This document shows positions 1 to 6,442 of a stretch of 15,076 bases of DNA, in pieces. Each line of letters starts with the position of its first letter. Positions within the stretch are counted from its first letter, which is position 1. A model generated the notes under the pieces. That model was not told the DNA's origin. It did not search any database and was given only the letters and a program-made list of their open reading frames with translations. Position numbers and translations under genes: made by a program. Origin of the DNA: JANOAR01 sp031411235 (GTDB taxonomy: Bacteria > Verrucomicrobiota > Verrucomicrobiia > Verrucomicrobiales > Verrucomicrobiaceae); assembly GCA_031411235.1 (NCBI GenBank), contig JANOAR010000184.1:1-15076 (forward strand), in the 5' to 3' direction.

Positions 1-1133
1 TCGCCCGACTGCAAGCGCAGCGGGGCGGCGGTGGGGGTGCCTGCGGGCAGGAGCACGGTGCCGGTGAAGCTGGGGGAGGCGAGCGGGGCCTTTAATGAGG
101 TGTTGGCATCGAGCTTGCCGAGGGCGGTCAATACGGTGTCGGCGGCGGTGAGGGGGCCGGGCGTGGCGGTGAAGCCGGTGAGGGTTTTGCCGGTGACGGT
201 GGTGGCGGCAATGCTGGTGGCGGCCTGCGTGCCGGTGACATCGCCAGCGAGCGCGCCGGTGAAGCTGATGGCGCTGGTCGCGGTGGTGGCGTTGCCAGCC
301 AGGGCGGCGGTGATGGTGCCTGCGGAAAAATTTCCACTGGCATCGCGGGCGACGATGGCGGCGGGGGTGTTGGCGCTGGTGGCGGTGCTGCCGAGGGTGA
401 TGGCTCCGCTGCTGGCGTCGGTGGTGATGCCGCTGCCTGCGGTGATGGTGAGCACGCCGGAGTTGCCAAGGGTGATGCTGCCGCCAAGCGCGACCAAGCC
501 GCCACCGCTGAGCCCGCTGCCTGCGGTGACGGTGAGGGCGGGGTTGGCGAGCTGGGCATTGCCCACGGCTGCGCTGGCGAGGTTGCTGGTCTGCACGACG
601 CCGGGGGCGAGCTTGGCCGAGGTGACGGCGCCATCGGCGACTTTTGCGGTGGTGATCGCGCCATCGGCCACTTTTGCCGTGGTGATCGCGGCATCGCTGA
701 CGCTGTCGGCCATCAGCGCGTAGCCGACGGCGGCGATGCGTTTGTCGGGCGCGAGGAGCTGGGAGCCGTTCGTGCCGTCGTTGAACCAGATGCGCAGATG
801 CACGTCGGCATGGGTGAAGACGGTGGCGGGGACGAGGGTCATGTGCGCCTGGGTGGCATCGCCGAGCAGCACGCTGTACAAGCCTTTGCTGACGGTGATG
901 GCGACGGCGGCGGTGGGCTCGCTGCCTGCGGTGCTGCTGCCGTCGTTGCTCCAGTAGGTGGTGGTGCCGGTGGCGCTGACGAGAGCGAACTTGAACTGGC
1001 CCGTGCCATCGAAGTTGGTGCCGTTGGCAGCGACGCGGCCCTGGTAGTTGATGAGCTGGGGCACCTGGGCCGCCACGGGTAACGCAGCGAGGAGGCAGGT
1101 GGTGACGGCGGCGAGGAAGCGAAGGGTGTTCAT
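1..1133 (-). CDS. Secreted tail-fibre-like surface protein, 3' end outside window
   Basis: The frame opens at the ATG at 1131-1133 and stays open to the left edge (377 codons visible), so the C-terminus is missing. Residues 1-22 look like a signal peptide (MNTLRFLAAVTTCLLAALPV, then AAQ). Next comes a roughly 120-residue module starting QVPQLINYQGRV, with TNFDGTGQFKFAL and SKGLYSVLLGD, nearly the same as the N-terminus of the kelch protein at 11181-13949. After it come repeats of the DGAITTAKVA type and low-complexity stretches such as ARDASGNFSAGTITA and LAGNATTATSA, ending with SPSFTGTVLLPAG. Such stretches are typical of phage tail-fibre-like and S74-chaperone proteins, so the missing end may carry an S74 intramolecular chaperone domain (inference). 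It is probably exported and fibrous. The start lies only about 25 bases beyond an intrinsic terminator, with no clear ribosome binding site. Confidence 0.85.
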   Translation of the reverse strand, partial: MNTLRFLAAVTTCLLAALPVAAQVPQLINYQGRVAANGTNFDGTGQFKFALVSATGTTTYWSNDGSSTAGSEPTAAVAITVSKGLYSVLLGDATQAHMTLVPATVFTHADVHLRIWFNDGTNGSQLLAPDKRIAAVGYALMADSVSDAAITTAKVADGAITTAKVADGAVTSAKLAPGVVQTSNLASAAVGNAQLANPALTVTAGSGLSGGGLVALGGSITLGNSGVLTITAGSGITTDASSGAITLGSTATSANTPAAIVARDASGNFSAGTITAALAGNATTATSAISFTGALAGDVTGTQAATSIAATTVTGKTLTGFTATPGPLTAADTVLTALGKLDANTSLKAPLASPSFTGTVLLPAGTPTAAPLRLQSG

Positions 1134-1157
1134 GTGGTTTGGGGCGTGGGACGTAGC

Positions 1158-1200
1158 AATAAAAAAGGCAGTCCGAGAAAGGAGGACTTCTCAGACCGCC
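1158..1200 (-). terminator. Rho-independent terminator after the 1231-2115 gene
   Basis: Read on the minus strand, 1200-1188 (GGCGGTCTGAGAA) pairs with 1179-1167 (TTCTCGGACTGCC) in a 13-bp stem with two G-T wobbles and an 8-base loop. The stem is followed at once by six T (1166-1161), then ATT. It lies 31 bases after the stop codon of the 1231-2115 gene. It also lies just upstream of the start at 1133, so that gene needs its own promoter or read-through. Confidence 0.9.
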
Positions 1201-1230
1201 GAGGTTGTCAGGGGGCTGGCGGCGGTGGGT

Positions 1231-2115
1231 CTAGCCGCCCACGGTGATCTCCACGGTGTTGCTCCACTGGCCTACCTGGGCGTCGCCGACGCGGTAGATG
1301 GCGCGGTATTTCCACTTCATCGGCGTGGCGGGCAGGGGGTGGGTGTCGGTGTAGTTGGGGGTGGTGTCGTAGGTGAGGAAGACCCAGCCTTTGGTGTCGT
1401 TGCGATCCACCTGGATTTCCAGCATGTCGAGGAAGGCGCTGAAGCCCTGCCAGCCCCAGCCGACGAGCACGGCATTGCCGACGATGGAGAGGGTGAGGAT
1501 GGCCTGGATGGTGGCCATGTCTGGGCCATTTTGCACGGTGCCTTCGATGCCGAGGGCTTGGCCGATGGTGAGGGTGTAGTTCTTAGTGGCCCTGAAGCGT
1601 CTCACCAGATCGCGGAAACGGCGGACGATGCCGGGGGGCACGGCGGTGGGGAAACCTGCGGGCAGCACGGGGACGATTTGCCCGGCGGGCGCGGTATCGC
1701 CGCCGTCGCGCTCGTAGTTTTTCTCGGCCGTCCAGCCCTGGGCCGCGTTTTGCATGTTGCCGCAGAAGTCCACGATGGCTCGGTAGCGCGTGGCGTCGGC
1801 GGCTTGCTGGACGATCTCGGGGTCGGCGGGCAGAACGCCGAGCGTGGTCAGGAACTGGCCTACGTTGTCACGAAAGAGGACGAACTGGCTGGCTTTACCG
1901 TTGTCGTCGGTGGCGAGGAAGTCGGATTTAGGCATGGTGTGTTTTTTGGGTGTGTGGGTTGTTGGGACGGAAAGAATTTGGCCAGGATAGGGCACGAAGC
2001 CCGGATCGCCCGGCTCTAGGTAGTAGGAGGGGTCTCCCCAAAACAGGTTGGGATCATCAAAGGTGAACGGCGTGCCGGTGAAGGGGTTGATGGCGTCCCA
2101 AAAGAGCGTTTTCAT
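1231..2115 (-). CDS. Protein of unknown function, C-terminal Fn3-like beta domain
   Basis: The product is 294 residues from the ATG at 2113-2115. The reading frame extends to 2181, but that extension runs into sequence beside the repeat array, so I left it out. Residues 1-60 form an aromatic, Gly/Pro/Asp-rich segment (MKTLFWDAINPFTGTPF, LFWGDPSYYLEPGDPGF). A second in-frame ATG at 1933-1935 (MPKSDFLATDDNGKASQF) begins what looks like the core of the protein, so a 234-residue form starting there is possible. The core has a helical half (DNVGQFLTTLGVLPAD to about NYTLTIGQALGIEG), and the last 90 residues look like a beta-sandwich ending AIYRVGDAQVGQWSNTVEITVGG-type, with a spaced Trp/Tyr pattern. 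No signal peptide or catalytic motif is visible. I recall similar uncharacterised proteins in environmental bacteria but know no function. An intrinsic terminator follows. Confidence 0.8.
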   Translation of the reverse strand: MKTLFWDAINPFTGTPFTFDDPNLFWGDPSYYLEPGDPGFVPYPGQILSVPTTHTPKKHTMPKSDFLATDDNGKASQFVLFRDNVGQFLTTLGVLPADPEIVQQAADATRYRAIVDFCGNMQNAAQGWTAEKNYERDGGDTAPAGQIVPVLPAGFPTAVPPGIVRRFRDLVRRFRATKNYTLTIGQALGIEGTVQNGPDMATIQAILTLSIVGNAVLVGWGWQGFSAFLDMLEIQVDRNDTKGWVFLTYDTTPNYTDTHPLPATPMKWKYRAIYRVGDAQVGQWSNTVEITVGG

Positions 2116-2197
2116 GGAAGAATGGGGGCTGCGAGGTGCGCTGGAGGGTCGAAATGTGGCCTGGAGGCGACAAAACGGCACTTTTCAGCCCTACTTC

Positions 2198-2450
2198 GGT
2201 ACCGTGGGATGATTGCACGGTGCGCTGGAGTGACTGAATGGTACCGTGCGATGGTTGCGCGGTACCGGGGAATGACTGCACGGTACCGGGCGATGATTGC
2301 CCGGTGCGCTGGAGGGGTGATTGGCACCCCGCTGGATCCCTCCAGCGTGCCGCGCAGGTGTCGCCCGGTACCGTGGGATCATTCTGCGGTACCGTGCAAT
2401 GACTGCGAGGTACCGTGCAGTCGTCGCGCGGTACCGTTGGATCATCGCAG
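2198..2450. repeat. 21-bp tandem array with a GGTACC core
   Basis: GGTACC occurs at 2198, 2240, 2261, 2282, 2367, 2388, 2409 and 2430. Degenerate copies fill the gaps at 2219 (GGTGCG), 2303 (GGTGCG), 2323 (GGCACC) and about 2346 (CGTGCC). Nearly all steps are exactly 21 bp, giving about 12 units; the exceptions are near 2303-2346. The consensus starts GGTACCGTGSRATGA and continues TTGCRC. Where units are least decayed, the core sits in a longer palindrome, GCACGGTACCGTGC. A 21-bp period puts each palindrome on the same DNA face, two helical turns apart. It lies about 80 bp upstream of the minus-strand gene at 2115. There are no long spacers, so it is not a CRISPR. Confidence 0.85.
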
Positions 2451-2814
2451 CATGTGCGGCAGTCACTCCAGGGAATGCTGCGGTGCGTCATGGAGACGCA
2501 AATAGAGGCAAGGAAATTGTAGTTATGCCCCAAGGCGATGGCAGGAAGCATGGGGGCGGCTGAGGTGTCCATTTGGGGGGGGCGGGGAGGCTGAATTGAG
2601 TGCCAGCCCCACCCACGCCCGCAGTGCCCTCTTGAATCAAGGATGCCGACAGACCGTGGAAGGTTCTGGCAATAGGCTTTACTGGATTTCAGGCGGAGTG
2701 TGACGCCCGAGGGGAAGTTTTTTTATTTTTCTTCGATTCGGGTTCCCCCCTCCAGGAAGGAGCAGCGCCAGAATGTGGCACTCGGATAAGCCAAGACTAC
2801 GGCCACGCGTGGCC

Positions 2815-2928
2815 AGGACAAATCGGCTAAAGCCTCGGACTCCAACATGGCCAACGTGCGCCTGGAAACGCTCGGCCCAAGGCAATGAATCGCCTCGTTG
2901 GAGTACGAGGCTTTAGCCGATTTGTCCT
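2815..2928. repeat. 32-bp inverted repeat, REP-like
   Basis: The arms are 2815-2846 and 2897-2928; they match as inverted copies in 31 of 32 positions and are separated by 50 bases. The core of the left arm is CGGCTAAAGCCTCGGACTCC. A related sequence, GAGCTAAAGCTCGGAACTAC, lies at 3087-3106, suggesting a dispersed family. As RNA it would form a long stable hairpin. It lies downstream of the 3112-4236 gene on the minus strand and could protect the 3' end of that transcript (inference). Confidence 0.8.
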
Positions 2929-3085
2929 TGTTCCTTTACTTCCCCTTCTGTGCGCCATGCCGTCGGCTATTTTTCCCAAAACGTGACGACGCACGGTAGA
3001 GCGTCTTGACGCGAGGTCTTTGCCGGGGCGCGCCGAGCAGCTGCGGTGCCGCGAAGCGAACCTCGGGACGACTCTGAAGCGCAGG

Positions 3086-3099
3086 CGAGCTAAAGCTCG
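3086..3099 (-). repeat. Small hairpin just after the OMP gene stop
   Basis: CGAGC (3086-3090) and GCTCG (3095-3099) form a perfect 5-bp stem around TAAA, 12 bases after the stop codon at 3112-3114. No T-run follows on the minus strand, so it is not a standard intrinsic terminator. It shares the CTAAAGC core with the 32-bp inverted repeat nearby and may be a decayed member of the same family. Confidence 0.4.
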
Positions 3100-3111
3100 G
3101 AACTACTCTGG

Positions 3112-4236
3112 CTAAAATGCCATCGTTAGGCCCAGATGAAACTGCAGGATGTCGCGCTCGCGTTTGCCTGCGGCATCCAGCGCGACGTTGCCGTCGAGCA
3201 GGCCTTCGTTGACCAAGCGGTAGTACTGCACGGCTCCGTAGAGGGAGCAGGCGATCTTGTCAGTGGACATGAACTTCAGCGGCACGCTGGCCTTTAGCGC
3301 GGTGCTGAAGTAGCCGATGCCGCCCTTCGCGGGCTGGCCGTCATAGACTGGGTAATAGTAGTCGATGGGGTAGTAGCGGTAGCGGGTGTAATCGTAGCCG
3401 TAGTAGCGCTCGTGGACGGTCTTCTGGGTGCTGCGCTGGTAGAAGCCTTTGGGCACGAGGGTGACGTAGGTGGGGAGTTCGAGTTTGACGTGCTTGAACT
3501 GATGCTGGGGGGTGATGCCGAGCTTGAAGCTGTGGCTTTCGTTGAGCAGGTCGGGCACGAAATCGACGACGATGCGGCCTTCGGTCTGCTGGCGATACTC
3601 GACGAAGGGATGCAGGGCGAAGTCGCCGAGCAGCGCGGTGTCGTCGTAGCTGAGGGCGACGGCTAGCTCCCAGGCGGTGTCGTAGGATTGCGTCTGGCTG
3701 AGGTAGGCGGAGTAGAAGGCGCTGAGCTTGATGTCGCGTGCAAAGGTGGCGGTGAGGCCGCTGATGAGGTCGGCCTCGCGCCAATGCGCGGGCACGTCGC
3801 CGCCTTCATGGGTGTGGTAACTGCCCCAGCCGCCGAGGGTGAGGGTGAGGTCGCTGAGCCACGTCATGCGGTCGGCGTAGAGCGGTGTGGTGAGCAGGAG
3901 CAGGGGCTGCACCATGACGCCTTGGTTCTCCTGATGGAGGGCGTGGCTGGTGAGGTAGTGGTCGGTGAGGTTGATATTGAGCACGCCGTGGATGTCGCCG
4001 GGGCGCGGGTAGTTGGCGACGGGTGCCCAGTAGGCTTCTTCGGTGAAGGGGGTGGCGGCGGGGAGGGGAGTTATGAATGATGAGTGATGAATGATGAATA
4101 GAAGAAGGAAGAAAGTGATGAGTGATGAATGATGAGTGATGAATGGGGAGGGGCGGGGACTAACTGTGAGATGTGCTGTGATCGGACAGCGATCAGCAGG
4201 GCTTTGGGAGAGGGCTTTCGTTCTCATGGTCTTCAT
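3112..4236 (-). CDS. Outer-membrane beta-barrel protein, repeat-encoded N-terminus
   Basis: The product is 374 residues. After residue 62 the sequence alternates polar and hydrophobic residues in strands (for example VLNINLTDHYL, LTLTLGGWGSYH, WELAVALSYD), with aromatic-rich turns (YYGYDYTRYRYYPIDYYY), and ends in Phe (LTMAF), as expected for a barrel inserted by the Bam machinery. HTHEGGD and the Tyr-rich loop are notable, but no enzyme motif is seen. The ATG at 4234-4236 or the one at 4225-4227 could start it; there is no other in-frame ATG before the barrel. The hydrophobic signal core (LITFFLLLFII, residues 39-49) and its flanks, residues 32-56, are encoded by heptamer repeat DNA at 4069-4143, after an unusually long N-region. 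Cleavage near PLPAATPF is likely. The gene is last in the cluster and begins 14 bases after the stop of the urea-transporter/M23 gene. Ligand unknown. Confidence 0.75.
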   Translation of the reverse strand: MKTMRTKALSQSPADRCPITAHLTVSPRPSPFITHHSSLITFFLLLFIIHHSSFITPLPAATPFTEEAYWAPVANYPRPGDIHGVLNINLTDHYLTSHALHQENQGVMVQPLLLLTTPLYADRMTWLSDLTLTLGGWGSYHTHEGGDVPAHWREADLISGLTATFARDIKLSAFYSAYLSQTQSYDTAWELAVALSYDDTALLGDFALHPFVEYRQQTEGRIVVDFVPDLLNESHSFKLGITPQHQFKHVKLELPTYVTLVPKGFYQRSTQKTVHERYYGYDYTRYRYYPIDYYYPVYDGQPAKGGIGYFSTALKASVPLKFMSTDKIACSLYGAVQYYRLVNEGLLDGNVALDAAGKRERDILQFHLGLTMAF

Positions 4237-4257
4237 TCATCACTCATCATTCATAAC
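4070..4257. repeat. Inverted pair of heptamer (GAATGAT-type) repeats
   Basis: The arms 4070-4093 and 4234-4257 are perfect 24-bp inverted copies separated by 140 bp. Each is made of heptamers TGAATGA/TGAGTGA. The left arm continues in heptamer register to 4143, with a few decayed units in the middle (AAGAAGG, AAGAAAG). The right arm holds the stop codon of the urea-transporter/M23 gene (TGA, 4253-4251) at one end and the first possible ATG of the OMP gene (4236-4234) at the other. The left arm lies inside that OMP gene's signal-peptide region. Confidence 0.85.
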
Positions 4258-6440
4258 TTCCTCTGGTAGTCGATTTGCACAGCCCTCAAAAGGCGGTCGT
4301 TGTGCGTTCTTGCTTCGATGCGTAACACACCGCGCCTAGCTTGGATGCCGCAGGTGAGGGTCTTGGGCGCGGTGGGGTGGGCGTGATCCAATGAGGTGGC
4401 GTGGATGGCATAACCGCCGCCGTGCTCGGCTTCCAAGCGATACCGATAGTGCAGCATGAAGGGGCCGAAGAAAGGCTCGACCAAGTCGAGTGCCCAGCGC
4501 TTGAACCCGGAGGCGAAGGGGACGCTGCTGATGCCATCGAGCCATGCGGCGCTGCCCTCGGCGATGAAGGGCACGCGGGCTAGGCCGATGGCGATGAGTG
4601 CGAGCACGCTGTCGCCGGGGCCGGTGTAGTCGGTGGTGTAGAAGACGCCGTCGCTGATGAAGGCGATGAGTTCTGCGCCGTGCCGCTGCGAGCGCAGGCG
4701 GTAGCGGCCATACTCGTCGAAGTCGAGCTTGATGGTCTCTTCCCAGCTCTTGTCGGCATCGGCGGTGAGGCGGTAGCGGTAGTCGCCGGGGAGCAGGCCA
4801 CTGAGCATTTCCGTGAGCGTGGCATTGGCCGTGGCTGGGGCGATGGTGGTGCCGCTCTCGGGCACGCCGCTGGTGTGATACAACGGGCCACCATCGGCGC
4901 TGGTCTCGATGTAGTGCTTCAAAACAAAGGGCCGCGTGGGGGCACCGAACCAGCCTGTGGCTTGGATTTGCAAGTGCAGGTGCGGGATGGGCGAGCGTCC
5001 GCTGTTGCCGCATTTGCCGAGTTCATCGCCCTTTGAAATACGCTTGCCGATGGGGGCGCTGATGCTGTCGGGCTTGAGGTGCGAGAGCAGCACGTAGTAG
5101 CCCGCATCGGCGTAGAGCATGACGCAGTTGCCCCAGTTTTTATCGAGGTTGTTTTGGCCGGGGGCGTTGTCGGGGATGGCGTTTTCAACGTAGGCGATGA
5201 CGCCGCTGCGCGGGGCGAGCACGGGGGTGTCGTAGAGATAGTAGTCGGTGAGCGCTTCACCTTTATCGGTGTGTTTGATGCCGTGTTTTTCGGCTTCGAA
5301 ATCGAGCGCGTGCTGCCATTTGCCGCGATGGGTGAGCGGGCCTGCGAAGCCTTGCGTGATGAGGCGCGGGCCGCTGAAGGGCAGGCTAAGCGCGGGCTTG
5401 GCGATGTCGGGGAAGCGGGCGTTATTGATGAGCACGCGACGCGCAGCGGCTTCGGGCAAGGAGCCGGGCGCGGGCGATGGGATGAGGGCTCCGGCCTTGC
5501 TGCGCTGGCCGAGCGCGTAGAGCAGGGTGAGCAGCACGAGGTTGTAAGGCAAGGCGCTGGGCGGCAGGGAGAAGTACTGCAACGCGTGATTGATACCGAT
5601 GCCGACGATGGCGGTGAGCGTGCAGCCGAGGAAGGCAAGGGCGAGGCTCGCGCCCGAGGTGATGAAGTAACTCGCACCGAGGGCGATGCCGACGAGGAGG
5701 AAATTGTAGCCGCCGATGCTGCCGATCATCTCGGGCGACACGCCGAGCTGCCAAAGGATGGCGGCACCGACAGCATAGCTGGCAGTGGCGACGAGTGTGG
5801 TGAGCGGTGAGGTGCAGGCGAGGCCGATAAAGACCAGGATACCGGGCAGGGCTTGGGCTTGGAAGGCCATGCTGCCGAAGGCTTGGAACAAGCCCTGCCA
5901 CAGCGGCGGCAACCAGGGCAAGTCGAGCCAAGCCATGGGCGCGTGCGGTGGCGGGATGGCGGGGCCGAACAGGGCGTGGCTGGCGAGGTAAAGGGCATAC
6001 GCGCCGATGACCGAGGGGATGCTGTGCGACGACAGACCCGTGTGCGCAAAAACCCAAGTGCTAAGCGCATTGGAAAGGAAGAAGCCGCCGACGGCTGCGG
6101 CGCTGAGAAGCAATGCCAGCGTAGCCAACGGGAAGTCGTGGCAGTGGTGTAGGAAGCCAACGGTGAGGCCAATGAGCAGTGGATTGAAGAGGGAGAAGCC
6201 CGTGCGCAGCAGCACGCGATCATAGCCGAGTGCCCACGCGAGCGCGGCGGCGAGGATGAGCGTGATGAGTCCGCAGAGGCCAATGGTGGGCGCGAGCAAG
6301 GAGACAGCGAGAAGCCACCAACCGAAGCGAATGTTGCCACTGAAAAAGAGCACGGCATAGGCACGCGGAATGGCGCGCAGCAGCGTGGCGGCGAAGCTGG
6401 GGGCGGTGAGCGGGGACTCGCGTTCGGGGATGAAGATCAT
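4251..6440 (-). CDS. Urea-transporter-like membrane domain fused to M23 peptidase domain
   Basis: The product is 729 residues. Residues 25-312 are membrane-spanning and carry two matching signatures, FNPLLIGLTVG (85-95) and YNFLLVGIALG (245-255), the internal duplication typical of the urea transporter (UT) family. Residues 355-500 match the M23 (LytM-type) fold: THRGKWQHALDFE, PVLAPRSGVIAYVEN, KNWGNCVMLYAD, YYVLLSHL (His454), ISKGDELGKCGNSGRS and PHLHLQ (His487, His489). The first metal motif reads H377-A-L-D380, one residue shorter than the usual HxxxD, so zinc binding and activity are uncertain. Residues 510-729 are an unrecognised beta-rich domain. The M23 part should face the periplasm. 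The start is 2 bases after the stop of the decarboxylase gene, so the two are probably co-translated. I recall similar UT-M23 fusions in Bacteroidetes. The substrate need not be urea. Confidence 0.85.
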   Translation of the reverse strand: MIFIPERESPLTAPSFAATLLRAIPRAYAVLFFSGNIRFGWWLLAVSLLAPTIGLCGLITLILAAALAWALGYDRVLLRTGFSLFNPLLIGLTVGFLHHCHDFPLATLALLLSAAAVGGFFLSNALSTWVFAHTGLSSHSIPSVIGAYALYLASHALFGPAIPPPHAPMAWLDLPWLPPLWQGLFQAFGSMAFQAQALPGILVFIGLACTSPLTTLVATASYAVGAAILWQLGVSPEMIGSIGGYNFLLVGIALGASYFITSGASLALAFLGCTLTAIVGIGINHALQYFSLPPSALPYNLVLLTLLYALGQRSKAGALIPSPAPGSLPEAAARRVLINNARFPDIAKPALSLPFSGPRLITQGFAGPLTHRGKWQHALDFEAEKHGIKHTDKGEALTDYYLYDTPVLAPRSGVIAYVENAIPDNAPGQNNLDKNWGNCVMLYADAGYYVLLSHLKPDSISAPIGKRISKGDELGKCGNSGRSPIPHLHLQIQATGWFGAPTRPFVLKHYIETSADGGPLYHTSGVPESGTTIAPATANATLTEMLSGLLPGDYRYRLTADADKSWEETIKLDFDEYGRYRLRSQRHGAELIAFISDGVFYTTDYTGPGDSVLALIAIGLARVPFIAEGSAAWLDGISSVPFASGFKRWALDLVEPFFGPFMLHYRYRLEAEHGGGYAIHATSLDHAHPTAPKTLTCGIQARRGVLRIEARTHNDRLLRAVQIDYQRKL

Positions 6441-6442
6441 AA

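Larger units (their letters stand above)
2116..3111. other. Gene-poor region of about 1 kb with two repeat structures
   Basis: I see no convincing gene here. Open frames at 2122-2505 (plus) and 2057-2572 (minus) arise because a 21-bp repeat is a multiple of three and keeps several frames open; their translations are Arg/Tyr or Pro/Asp/Cys heptads and change phase midway. The parts are a tandem GGTACC array (2198-2450), a featureless stretch with a T-rich run at 2718-2731, a 32-bp inverted repeat (2815-2928), and a related small hairpin just after the stop of the next gene (3086-3099). A promoter for the 1231-2115 gene should lie within 2116-2200 or further upstream, but I cannot place one. 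Confidence 0.7.

Noticed and set aside
2198..2450. CRISPR array
   Set aside because: The unit is 21 bp with no unique spacers, and no cas genes are in the window.
2198..2450. Iteron-type replication origin
   Set aside because: The unit length fits iterons, but there is no rep gene, no clear DnaA boxes and no plasmid-like gene nearby.
2057..2572. Open frames through the 21-bp array (also 2122-2505 plus strand and others)
   Set aside because: A 21-bp repeat is a multiple of three, so it keeps several frames open on both strands at once. The translations are simple heptads and switch pattern where one unit loses a base, so they do not look like proteins under selection.
2718..2731. T-rich run as an intrinsic terminator on the plus strand
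   Set aside because: The stem before it (GGCG with CGCC) is too weak, and there is no plus-strand gene upstream.
4336..5013. Minus-strand frames overlapping the UT-M23 gene (also 4919-5677 and 5422-6057)
   Set aside because: They lie in other frames of the same strand and are rich in Arg, Ser, Pro and His, typical out-of-frame readings of GC-rich coding DNA.
5079..5810. Long plus-strand open frames opposite the cluster (also 6455-7783, 8196-8936, 11589-12446)
   Set aside because: They are antisense to genes with clear family motifs, and their translations are Ala/Gly/Asp/Glu-rich with no recognisable domains, as expected from third-position GC bias.
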